The notes under the pieces are model-generated. The model was given only the letters and a program-made list of their open reading frames with translations. It was not told where the DNA came from and searched no databases. DNA of 64,000 nucleotides. Origin: an uncultured Saprospiraceae bacterium. Its GTDB lineage: Bacteria; Bacteroidota; Bacteroidia; Chitinophagales; Saprospiraceae. Where the stretch lies: the NCBI GenBank assembly GCA_938016265.1, contig CALLWB010000091.1, positions 25,207-89,206 on the forward strand. Reading direction: 5' to 3'. Made by a program: the position numbers and the translations under genes. Shown in pieces: positions 54,419-62,639 of this stretch. The stretch's first letter is position 1. Each line of letters begins with the position of its first letter.

Positions 54419-57400
54419 ATGAGATTCATAACTATATTGATAGCTATGTTCTGTGGTCATTTGTCGATTGCTCAAGGTCCCTTTTTTGGTGGGCCTGGAT
54501 CTGGAGCCGATGTCGGTATCCTAACAGGGGCAGATACGTGTGTCTATTTTTTTGGTGGTGGTTTCGGCTCTGGTGCTGCAGTTGCTACCTTTACTGGAGC
54601 GGATACTTGCATTAATTTTTATGGTGGAGGTATCGCCTCTGGAGCAAGTGTTGGGATTTTTTCCAACCCCTATTCTTGTACAACATTCTATGGGGACTCC
54701 CTTTCTGGCGCAACCAGCAACTATTACGATAATCCAGCTTCGTGTTCTTCTTATTTTGCATCAAGTAGTGGAGGTAGTGGGTATGATAATTCATCTACAT
54801 TCGAAATAGCGACAACAGTTAATAGTGGTGCTCTATGTAACGGTGAAAGTAACGGTACAGTTACCGCCACTATAACGGGCGGAACTCCTCCTTATATGTA
54901 TGAATGGGATAATGGAGAGACCACAGCCACTGCAACAATGCTAGCAGCGGGAACCCACCAACTTACCGTAGTGGACGCAACCGGATGTACCCATGTTGTG
55001 ACGGTGATAGCAATAGAACCCAGTGAGTTGCTAGTAAGTGCTGTACAAATCAGTGGCAATGTATGCAACGACGAAAGTAATGGTGTCGCTACTGTAAATG
55101 CAAATGGAATTTCTCCATATACATATGTTTGGGACAATGCAGAGACGATGGCAACAGCAAGTGGGCTGGGCCCAGGTGCTCACACCGTAACCGTATTAGA
55201 CGCCACTGGCTGTCAAAAAACAGCTTCTGTAATCATATCTAGTCCACCTAACCTTGGTATTACGGCAGTAGAAAATAGCAGCGTAACATGTAACGGCGAA
55301 AGTAACGGAGTAGCCATAGCTGTAGTAACTGGTGGCATAACACCTTACACGTACAACTGGAATAATGCACAAACGACTGCCACTGCGGTCGACCTAAGTG
55401 CAGGCATCTATTCCGTAACCGCCACAGATGCCAATGGATGTGAGACCGCAACAACCGTTGCCATCACCGAAGCGTCAATGTTTGAATTCGTTTCAGCAGT
55501 GGAAGACAATGGTGTATTGTGCTTTGGAGGAAATACCGGAGCAGCAACAATTACAGTAAGTGGAGGTGCTACCCCATATATATACAGTTGGAGTAATTCA
55601 GAAGTAACCGCAACAGCAATAAGCTTATCTGCGGGAATCAACTCAGTAACTGCTACAGACGCCAACGGTTGTCAACTATCAGCCACAGTATTCATCACAG
55701 AATCAACAGAATTCGTAGTAACTTCTATAGTAGAAGATAGCGGTTTATTATGTAATGGGGATGATAACGGGGTAGCAACAATATCAGTAAGTGGAGGAGC
55801 AATTCCATACAGCTATAGTTGGGACAATACAGAAACAACCAGAACTACAACAGGATTAGACGGGGGCATGCATAGCGCAACAGTAATAGATGCTAACGGC
55901 TGTACAGTCGTGGGAGCAGTAACGATTGCTGAACCCGCAGCATTCCAAACAACAATAGTAGAGACTTCAGGCGTCCTATGCAATGGGGAAAGCAACGGAT
56001 CTGCAACAGCAACAATAACAGGAGGTGCAACTCCATATACCTACGAATGGGATAATGGAGAGTCCACAGCTGTTGCAGTTATGTTAGCAGCTGGCTCCCA
56101 CCAGCTTACGGTTGAGGATACAAACGGATGTACACAGGTTGGCCTTGTAACAATAACAGAACCTAATGTCCTGCTCGTAAGTACCACTCAGAATACAGAT
56201 GTACTATGTAATGGAGAAAGTAATGGAGCTGCTACCGCTAATGTAAACGGAGGAACATCCCCATTTACCTATACTTGGGACAATTCAGAAACAACAACAA
56301 CAGCAATTGGACTAGATGCAGGCGTACACATTGTATCCGTAGTTGATGCAAATGGATGCGAAGGAACCGCTTCTGTAACAATATCTAATCCAGCTTTACT
56401 AGGAATATCCGCCATAGAAAGTAGTGGCGTAACCTGCAATGGGGAAAGTAATGGCGTAGCCATAGCAACAGCAAGTGGTGGAACAATGCCGTATACCTAC
56501 ACTTGGGATAATGCTGAAATGACAGCCACAGCGGTAGGCTTAGATGTGGGAGTCCATTCTGTATCTGCTACAGACGCCAATGGTTGTGAGACGACAACAA
56601 CGGTTGTTATTACAGAGTCAGCTATACTTGCACTAACCTCTGTGATAGAAGATAGTGGGGTATTGTGCCACGGAGAAAGCAACGGGGTAGCTACAATTTC
56701 TGTAAGTGGTGGAACAACACCATACACCTACGCTTGGGATAACGCAGAAACGACCGTCACAGCGGTTGGCTTAGATGCAGGCGTCCACACGGTAACTGCG
56801 ACAGATGCAAACGGTTGTCAATTATCAACAACAATAGTTATTACAGAGCCAACAGAATTTGCGATGACTTCAATAATAGAAGATAGTGGCTTGTTGTGTA
56901 ATGGGGATGGTAACGGAGTAGCTACAATTTCTGTAAGTGGTGGAACAACACCATACACTTACGCTTGGGATAACGCAGAAGCGACCTCAACAACAACAGG
57001 ACTCAATGGAGGAACTCATACGGCAACAGTAACCGATGCCAATGGCTGTGTAGTTGTAGGAACATTAATGATTGAGGAGCCTGCTGCATTTGGAATAGCA
57101 ATAGTAGAAGATAGCGGGGTACTTTGCAATGGAGAGAATAGCGGATCCGCAAGCGCAGCAGTAACAGGAGGTACCACGCCATACACCTACATTTGGGATA
57201 ATGGAGAATCTACCTCTACCGCAACTATGCTTTCAGCCGGAGCCCACCAACTCACCATAACAGATGTGAATGGGTGTAAACAGATATCATCCGTAACAAC
57301 AACAGAACCAAGTAATTTACTAGCAAATGTAGTCGAAGATAGCGGAGTAATTTGTAATGGAGAAAGTAATGGAATAGCTACTGTAACTGCAGGTGGAGGA

Positions 57401-58918
57401 ACATCTCCATATACTTACAGCTGGGACAATTCTGAAATAACAGCAACAGCTACAGGTCTAGTTGCCGGAATCCATACGGTCACCACTACGGACAACAATA
57501 ATTGTGCGATTGTAGAAACAGTATTGATAACAGAACTAGGACAATTATCCGCAACAGCAGCTGAAGATTCGGGTATACTTTGTATAGGAGAGAGCAATGG
57601 AGTTGCAACAGCCACCGGAACTGGTGGAACCTCTCCATACACCTATGAATGGGATAATGGAGAATCTTCTGCAACTGCTACAATGCTAGGTTCTGGAATG
57701 CATATTCTTTCAATAACCGATGCGGAAGGGTGTGTAGAGACGGCTTCAGTAATTATCACAGAACAGAATGGTTTATTAATAAATACTGCTCAAGATAGCG
57801 GTGTTCTATGTGATGGAGAAAGTAATGGCGTGTCAACGATAAGTGTTAGTGGAGGAACAAGCCCTTATACCTATATTTGGGATAATTCAGAAACTACTCA
57901 AACTGCGACAGGTCTGACAGAAGGAGTCCATCTAATAACGGTGTCAGATATTAATGGATGTACATCTACATCGGAGGTGGTTATTAGTGGACCGCCTGCA
58001 TTTACATCTGCACTTACCGCAACAAACCCTGACTGTTTCTTTGAGGATATTGGCGCACTTAGTGCAATGGTTTCAGGAGGGGTGTCTCCTTATACCTACA
58101 ACTGGTCAAATGGAGCTACTACCTCAACAATTACAGGTTTGGCAGCTGATAGTTATCAAGTATCCATAACGGATGCCAATAACTGCATGCAAATCGAGTC
58201 CGAGACATTAGTACTTACCAATGTAGATTGTGGTGCAAGGGTGTCGATCAAAGTATTGCTTCAAGGGCCTTATGATCCGACAACGGGTTTGATGACGGAC
58301 AATCTAAGATCTTCCTCACTATTGCCCTTGGAAGAGCCATATACGGCACTGGGTTACCAGCATTATGGTTTGGGAGGAGGAGAAGTTGTTGATCCTTCAG
58401 TGTTTAATGTAACAGGGCCTAATGCAATTGTTGATTGGATTTTCATTGAGTTGAAAGATGCTACGGACTTTAGTGTTGTGGTAGCCACCAGGTCACTTTT
58501 GTTGCAAGCAGATGGAGACGTCGTCGATCTAGATGGTACATCAGACCTAACGTTTTACAATGTACCGGATGACAATTACTACATCGTAGCCCGTCATCGA
58601 AATCATTTAGATATTATGACCCCCGGCTCGCTTCCAATGACTCAGATTCTTAATTTCGGCCATGACTTTTCAACAGGTTCTGCCCATGGTAATTTAACTT
58701 ATGCTGTTCAGATGAATCTAGGTGGCGGAAAATTTGGAATGTATGAAGCAGATTTTAATCACGATGGAATAATAAATGCAGCGGATAGAAGCCTTGCCTG
58801 GAATAATAGAAATATAACGGGGTATATCTCCGAAGATTCTAATTTCTCTGGTGTTTGTGATGCCGCTGAAAGAAGTCGATGCTGGAACAATAGGAATTTA
58901 CTTTCGCAAGTTCCATAG
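54419..58918 (+). CDS. Giant secreted SprB-repeat adhesin-like protein
   Basis: 1499 residues from the ATG at 54419; the frame is open back to 54305 inside the previous gene, but this start gives the signal peptide MRFITILIAMFCGHLSIAQ. After it come four or five short Gly-rich units with one Cys each (FFGGPGSGADVGILTGADTC type, residues 20-120), then 15 SprB-type repeats of about 76 residues (CNGESNG ... GGTxPYTYxWDN ... THxVTVTDANGC) at residues about 127-1270. The C-terminal module (about 1275-1499) matches the proteins at 41959 and 43988. SprB of Flavobacterium is a gliding adhesin; an adhesin or stalk-like surface role is likely. Cysteines are regular, two per repeat. Confidence 0.92.
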   Translation: MRFITILIAMFCGHLSIAQGPFFGGPGSGADVGILTGADTCVYFFGGGFGSGAAVATFTGADTCINFYGGGIASGASVGIFSNPYSCTTFYGDSLSGATSNYYDNPASCSSYFASSSGGSGYDNSSTFEIATTVNSGALCNGESNGTVTATITGGTPPYMYEWDNGETTATATMLAAGTHQLTVVDATGCTHVVTVIAIEPSELLVSAVQISGNVCNDESNGVATVNANGISPYTYVWDNAETMATASGLGPGAHTVTVLDATGCQKTASVIISSPPNLGITAVENSSVTCNGESNGVAIAVVTGGITPYTYNWNNAQTTATAVDLSAGIYSVTATDANGCETATTVAITEASMFEFVSAVEDNGVLCFGGNTGAATITVSGGATPYIYSWSNSEVTATAISLSAGINSVTATDANGCQLSATVFITESTEFVVTSIVEDSGLLCNGDDNGVATISVSGGAIPYSYSWDNTETTRTTTGLDGGMHSATVIDANGCTVVGAVTIAEPAAFQTTIVETSGVLCNGESNGSATATITGGATPYTYEWDNGESTAVAVMLAAGSHQLTVEDTNGCTQVGLVTITEPNVLLVSTTQNTDVLCNGESNGAATANVNGGTSPFTYTWDNSETTTTAIGLDAGVHIVSVVDANGCEGTASVTISNPALLGISAIESSGVTCNGESNGVAIATASGGTMPYTYTWDNAEMTATAVGLDVGVHSVSATDANGCETTTTVVITESAILALTSVIEDSGVLCHGESNGVATISVSGGTTPYTYAWDNAETTVTAVGLDAGVHTVTATDANGCQLSTTIVITEPTEFAMTSIIEDSGLLCNGDGNGVATISVSGGTTPYTYAWDNAEATSTTTGLNGGTHTATVTDANGCVVVGTLMIEEPAAFGIAIVEDSGVLCNGENSGSASAAVTGGTTPYTYIWDNGESTSTATMLSAGAHQLTITDVNGCKQISSVTTTEPSNLLANVVEDSGVICNGESNGIATVTAGGGTSPYTYSWDNSEITATATGLVAGIHTVTTTDNNNCAIVETVLITELGQLSATAAEDSGILCIGESNGVATATGTGGTSPYTYEWDNGESSATATMLGSGMHILSITDAEGCVETASVIITEQNGLLINTAQDSGVLCDGESNGVSTISVSGGTSPYTYIWDNSETTQTATGLTEGVHLITVSDINGCTSTSEVVISGPPAFTSALTATNPDCFFEDIGALSAMVSGGVSPYTYNWSNGATTSTITGLAADSYQVSITDANNCMQIESETLVLTNVDCGARVSIKVLLQGPYDPTTGLMTDNLRSSSLLPLEEPYTALGYQHYGLGGGEVVDPSVFNVTGPNAIVDWIFIELKDATDFSVVVATRSLLLQADGDVVDLDGTSDLTFYNVPDDNYYIVARHRNHLDIMTPGSLPMTQILNFGHDFSTGSAHGNLTYAVQMNLGGGKFGMYEADFNHDGIINAADRSLAWNNRNITGYISEDSNFSGVCDAAERSRCWNNRNLLSQVP
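54800..58230 (+). repeat. 15 SprB repeats arranged in three five-repeat super-units
   Basis: The repeats lie at about 228-bp spacing. CNGESNG-like starts of repeats 1, 6 and 11 fall at 54836, 55979 and 57125, giving super-unit spacings of 1143 and 1146 bp. Repeats 1, 6 and 11 share MLAAG-HQLT-type centres; 2, 7 and 12 share S/N-x-LLV leaders; 5 and 10 share NGVATISVSGG and DANGC-VVG. The later units have drifted most. Confidence 0.85.
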
Positions 58919-58937
58919 GTAGATTTAATACAAATAA

Positions 58938-58997
58938 TTTCGCTTTTTTGCGAATCAAACAGCCCATAACAGCGTTTTCTTTGTGGGCTGTTTTTTA
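58938..58997 (+). terminator. Double-hairpin terminator, copy 2
   Basis: TTCGC-tttttt-GCGAA (58939-58954), then ATCAA-type spacer and ACAGCCCATAA (58959-58969) paired with TTTGTGGGCTGT (58980-58991, one G-U), followed by TTTTTATTG. The first 30 or so bases match the copy at 52592. Confidence 0.8.
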
Positions 58998-59007
58998 TTG
59001 TAGAGAT

Positions 59008-60108
59008 CTACTTCCGAATAAACCGAAGACAAACCCCATCCAGCTCTAAGAAATACAAACCTCGTATCAATCGGTCTACAGTGAATCCTTCTTCCCGGCC
59101 TGGCAGTTCCACCGTCTGCATCAACCGCCCATTAACATCATAAATATAACCAAGTTCTGCTGATGTATTCCTAACAAACATCCGATCAGAAACCGGATTA
59201 GGGAAGAGCGCTGGAACAAAAGAAGTCAAGGGCTCTTCCATACTAGTTGTCATAACAGGAGCGCCATATTTTTGAAAAAATCGCCAAATAGTTTCAGAAT
59301 AAAAGATATCATTGTCCGTAGTAGTCCACTCGTGATCCAGGCCGTTTACTTTATAAAAATCAACCTCCGTTTGCTGGTCGCAAGTAGGGTAGTAGGTGCG
59401 ATCTACCGTCAATCCATCAGGGTAAGTGTCAGGCAAGGTAGAAACCACAGGAGCACCACTACAGTTGTTATGATCTACCCAAAAATCTACGAGATCCTGA
59501 GCAGAAATTAGACCTAGAATAAAATTTCCGTTTATGTTGACATTATTGTCGGAAGTGCCGTGGCAGTGTAGTGCAGGCATCGGTTTGCTTGGACTGCAAT
59601 TATTGCGAACGGAAGTATGCATGGTACCAGCAACAGAAGCAATCGCTGCGATTTGCTCAGGAATCTCACAAGCCAGGCGATTTGTCAAAAATCCTCCTTG
59701 AGAAAATCCAACAATATAAATTCGATCCAGATCAACATTGAGCAAGTTATCCATTTTTGCAATCAATGCAGAGATAAACCCTACATCATCAGCAGACTGC
59801 GTGGGGTCCGTCCCCGAATTCCAGCTAGTCCCAATGATACTGCTTAGCGCAGCTGGGTAAACGGGAATAAATTGTGCGGTATCCGCCACCACATTGAAAT
59901 CCGTCCGGGGCATAAAATCTACTGGCGGATTATTCAGCCCATGCAAAGCAATAACTACCGGGTAAGGAGTCGATCCATCATAACCTGTGGGTTGATAATA
60001 AATGAACTCTCTGGTTTCTCCATCATGAGGCAAAATGGCATTAAATACTTGTGCATCTGCAACATAACCAAGAAGGAACAAGGGAAACAATAGTAGGATT
60101 CGATTCAT
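59008..60108 (-). CDS. Secreted esterase/PHB-depolymerase-like hydrolase with T9SS type A sorting domain
   Basis: 366 residues with a signal peptide (MNRILLLFPLFLLGYVADAQ). An alpha/beta hydrolase of the esterase/PHB-depolymerase-like (LpqC) type follows: VVIALHGLNNPP (oxyanion), the nucleophile elbow IVGFSQGGFLTN (Ser), HCHGTSDNNVN (Asp) and LDHEWTT (His). The last 70 or so residues form a T9SS type A domain (LFPNPVSDRMFVRNTSAEL ... LIRGLYFLELDG). It should be exported by the type IX system and cleave ester bonds, for example polyhydroxyalkanoates, feruloyl groups or acetyl groups on polysaccharides; the substrate is open. Confidence 0.88.
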   Translation of the reverse strand: MNRILLLFPLFLLGYVADAQVFNAILPHDGETREFIYYQPTGYDGSTPYPVVIALHGLNNPPVDFMPRTDFNVVADTAQFIPVYPAALSSIIGTSWNSGTDPTQSADDVGFISALIAKMDNLLNVDLDRIYIVGFSQGGFLTNRLACEIPEQIAAIASVAGTMHTSVRNNCSPSKPMPALHCHGTSDNNVNINGNFILGLISAQDLVDFWVDHNNCSGAPVVSTLPDTYPDGLTVDRTYYPTCDQQTEVDFYKVNGLDHEWTTTDNDIFYSETIWRFFQKYGAPVMTTSMEEPLTSFVPALFPNPVSDRMFVRNTSAELGYIYDVNGRLMQTVELPGREEGFTVDRLIRGLYFLELDGVCLRFIRK

Positions 60109-60211
60109 AAGGAATATTCACTTTATACAATTCTCAATAGATTAAAGTTAGTGAATAACCTTTTATTATTATACTTGGATAGATAATATTAGGCCCAATG
60201 CATAAATCGCA

Positions 60212-60982
60212 TTAGAAAGGAATAAGAACGATACCTATAGAAAGAGGGTGCAATTCAGGAGATTCTCCCTTTTCAAACAATGTATTTAAGGACCAGGAGA
60301 AATACAGATTTAAGTTGCTGTACCCAACTTCCCCACGCAAACCATATCTAAACTGATTTAAATTGAAGTTATCGACGATTCTAACTCGATCTGTTTCCTT
60401 ACTGTTTCGCTTGGTTTTGGCGTACAATAAGATACTTGCATACCCACCTGCACTAAATCGAAAGGATCGTCTTGTGTTGCCTGGGTTCGATTCAAAATTA
60501 AGCAGCACGGGCAACATGACAAAAGATGTCTTCAGGCTATTTACCCGAAAATTAGTAACCGTATCCTGAGTGTAAGTGACATTTGGCTCTCCCGGCCACA
60601 ACTTCGTTCCATATTTGAAGTGGTACTTATGAAAATCATAAGCCAATCCGTGCACAAGATTCAATTTGTGCTTATGTAGATTGATGCGTTGTCGATACAA
60701 ATGGATATTGATGTTGAAGGACTGTGCGACTTTGATGGCAAATGCATCGTCTCCTGTACCTGGAGTGCCATTATTGGCTAGCTTAAACCCATTTTTCCCA
60801 GCGTAAAAAGTATTTCCGACACCAAACAAACCCCACCTTGTTTTTATATTAGTTGTTGTATCAACACTTAGATTCGCCCTCCGTTTCTTAAATATTCTTA
60901 CTTCTACAGAATCGGTCTTGACCTGTCCGAAGCTTGTCAAGCAATAGGTGATAAATAGAAAGATGATTGCAATTTTCTTCAT
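60212..60982 (-). CDS. Outer-membrane beta-barrel-like protein
   Basis: 256 residues with a signal peptide (MKKIAIIFLFITYCLTSFGQ). The remainder shows alternating strands with aromatic girdle-like ends (INIHLYRQRINLHKHKLNLV, SFVMLPVLLNFESN, RYGLRGEVGYSNLNLYFSWS) and ends with PLSIGIVLIPF, consistent with an outer-membrane beta-barrel of the porin-like family. It sits 58 bp after an anti-sigma-like gene that follows an ECF sigma gene, so it may be the outer-membrane partner of that regulator. Confidence 0.75.
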   Translation of the reverse strand: MKKIAIIFLFITYCLTSFGQVKTDSVEVRIFKKRRANLSVDTTTNIKTRWGLFGVGNTFYAGKNGFKLANNGTPGTGDDAFAIKVAQSFNINIHLYRQRINLHKHKLNLVHGLAYDFHKYHFKYGTKLWPGEPNVTYTQDTVTNFRVNSLKTSFVMLPVLLNFESNPGNTRRSFRFSAGGYASILLYAKTKRNSKETDRVRIVDNFNLNQFRYGLRGEVGYSNLNLYFSWSLNTLFEKGESPELHPLSIGIVLIPF

Positions 60983-61039
60983 ACTAGTTTTCTTGGCTCA
61001 ATTTATCAAATTTTTCGAATAGGTACGACATTCATCATT

Positions 61040-62008
61040 TTATTTTGCGGTTACTGCTTCCGGGAAGAAGGCCATTTTTATTTTTTCCTTAGAAATCCCT
61101 TTTCTGATTTTTGGAAATAGGGATACTTTTATCTGTCTTTTTTTAGACGTAGATGGGCTGCTAGCCATGGCAATCGGTTCCTGATTGTTGGCATTTTCAT
61201 TGATTTGGGGAGGTAGAGGAGACTCCTTTTTTTCTTCAATGGCAATTGCTGTTTCGGGGGCTGTATTTTCTTGTGTACTAGTTGGTTTAGTTGGATGTTG
61301 AGGGACAATTGCTATTGCTTCTTTGGGAACAGGAATTTTTTGCGCTACTTTCGGTTGGGCAGTTTGTTTTATTGGTGTTTGTTTAGGAAGGGTGGGGGTT
61401 GCTTTATTGTTCACTGGTGTTTGATAGGTAATTGAGGTGTTTTTCACCAAACTTTCTTTTTGTTTTTTGAAGGTATTGGGAATGGAGATTTGCTTTTTTT
61501 GAGTGTTCAAAACTACTTGTTTTTGTAGGTCTTGATTTTTGGTAGTGGCTACTATTGGTTGTATTGGTGTCTGAAGCTTTGGTGTTGCCTTGTGTGCAGG
61601 AGGCGTTTGATTTTCTGGTAGTTCATTTTTAGGAGTTGCGGGTTGTTCCGTTGCCTCCTCGTTTACTATGTTTGGGTAGGAAGCTGGCTGACTAATAGTA
61701 GTTGGCAGGAGGACTTTCATCAAACAGACGACACCAATCAACATAGCTGCTGCCAGAATCAGCCATTTTTTCTGAAAACCCAAAAACGGAATCACTTTAG
61801 TTGATTCTTTGCGCTTAAGGGAAGCTTTGTCTTTGAAAACGATGCTAGGGTCAGGTTCCAACACAAGCGATTGCAATCCTTCGAGTTCCATCAAAATGGC
61901 AGGATGCTTTTTTAGAAATTGCTTCATGGCCAAATTGTCAGAAGCAGACAAGCTGCCCTCCAGATAGTCCAGTGCATATTCTTCGTAATTAGCTGTATTT
62001 ATATTCAT
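61040..62008 (-). CDS. Anti-sigma-like protein with long periplasmic Pro/Thr/Lys-rich linker
   Basis: 322 residues from the ATG at 62008 (another ATG at 62023 is possible). Residues 1-75 are a helical, charged cytoplasmic part (NTANYEEYALDYLEGSLSAS, AMKQFLKKHPAILMEL) like Bacteroidota anti-sigma factors. Residues about 82-100 (WLILAAAMLIGVVCLMKVL) make one membrane helix. The remaining 220 residues are a P/T/K/Q-rich low-complexity tail with no clear domain until a short end (KVSLFPKIRKGISKEKIKMA). It lies 21 bp after an ECF sigma gene, so an anti-sigma role is likely. Compare the fused form at 10992. Confidence 0.75.
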   Translation of the reverse strand: MNINTANYEEYALDYLEGSLSASDNLAMKQFLKKHPAILMELEGLQSLVLEPDPSIVFKDKASLKRKESTKVIPFLGFQKKWLILAAAMLIGVVCLMKVLLPTTISQPASYPNIVNEEATEQPATPKNELPENQTPPAHKATPKLQTPIQPIVATTKNQDLQKQVVLNTQKKQISIPNTFKKQKESLVKNTSITYQTPVNNKATPTLPKQTPIKQTAQPKVAQKIPVPKEAIAIVPQHPTKPTSTQENTAPETAIAIEEKKESPLPPQINENANNQEPIAMASSPSTSKKRQIKVSLFPKIRKGISKEKIKMAFFPEAVTAK

Positions 62009-62029
62009 AATAAAATTATTCAAAATCGT

Positions 62030-62515
62030 TTAAAGCGCCCGGTCTACACTAACCAAAATTTCCTGCAATTTCTTTCGAGCTCTAAAAATATAAACCTTTA
62101 CCTGTGACTCTGTGAGTTGGGTGATTTTCGCAATCTCTTTGTACGAATACCCTTCATAATCCCGCAGTAAAACCAAGGAGCGATGAAGGTCATTTAGTTG
62201 ATTAATACTGTTGTTTAATAATTCTTTTAATGCGAAATTGTCCATTCCTGAAGGACCTGATTTCTCAGGTATTCGTTCTACGTAGTCCATTCTTTTTACC
62301 TTACGGAGAATGTCGATCATATTATTATGGCCAACCGTAAAAAGAAAGGACCGTGCTTTTTCAGGTGTAATTCCCTCCCTTTTTTTCCACAAAATTTCAA
62401 AGGCATTTTGCACCACATCACGCGCATCCGCTTCATTCTTCATGTTTTTGAGAATAAACCGAAATAGCCGATCGCTATATAACTCCACACAGGTATTATA
62501 GTCTTTTGGTGTCAT
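62030..62515 (-). CDS. ECF-type RNA polymerase sigma factor
   Basis: 161 residues. Region 2: YSDRLFRFILKNMKNEADAR, VVQNAFEILWKKREGI, ARSFLFTVGHNNMIDILRK. Region 4: INQLNDLHRSLVLLRDYEGY and the helix-turn-helix SYKEIAKITQLTESQVKVYI. It is a compact ECF factor with no extension. The downstream anti-sigma-like and barrel genes suggest a cell-surface signal cascade. A possible -7 element lies at 62559-62566. Confidence 0.9.
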   Translation of the reverse strand: MTPKDYNTCVELYSDRLFRFILKNMKNEADARDVVQNAFEILWKKREGITPEKARSFLFTVGHNNMIDILRKVKRMDYVERIPEKSGPSGMDNFALKELLNNSINQLNDLHRSLVLLRDYEGYSYKEIAKITQLTESQVKVYIFRARKKLQEILVSVDRAL

Positions 62516-62558
62516 GCAGTGGTAAGACGATTGAGGACGCCCATTTGTTACAGATAAA

Positions 62559-62566
62559 CAAAATTA
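62559..62566 (-). promoter_or_regulatory. Possible -7 element for the second ECF sigma operon
   Basis: Minus-strand TAATTTTG matches TAnnTTTG, about 45 bp before the sigma start codon. A TTG at the standard -33 spacing is not evident. Confidence 0.4.
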
Positions 62567-62639
62567 TTACCATCAAGATACAAATTCCCCCCTCCAAAAT
62601 CACCCATCAGCAAAATTCAACGATCTATCCGCTCCAATC

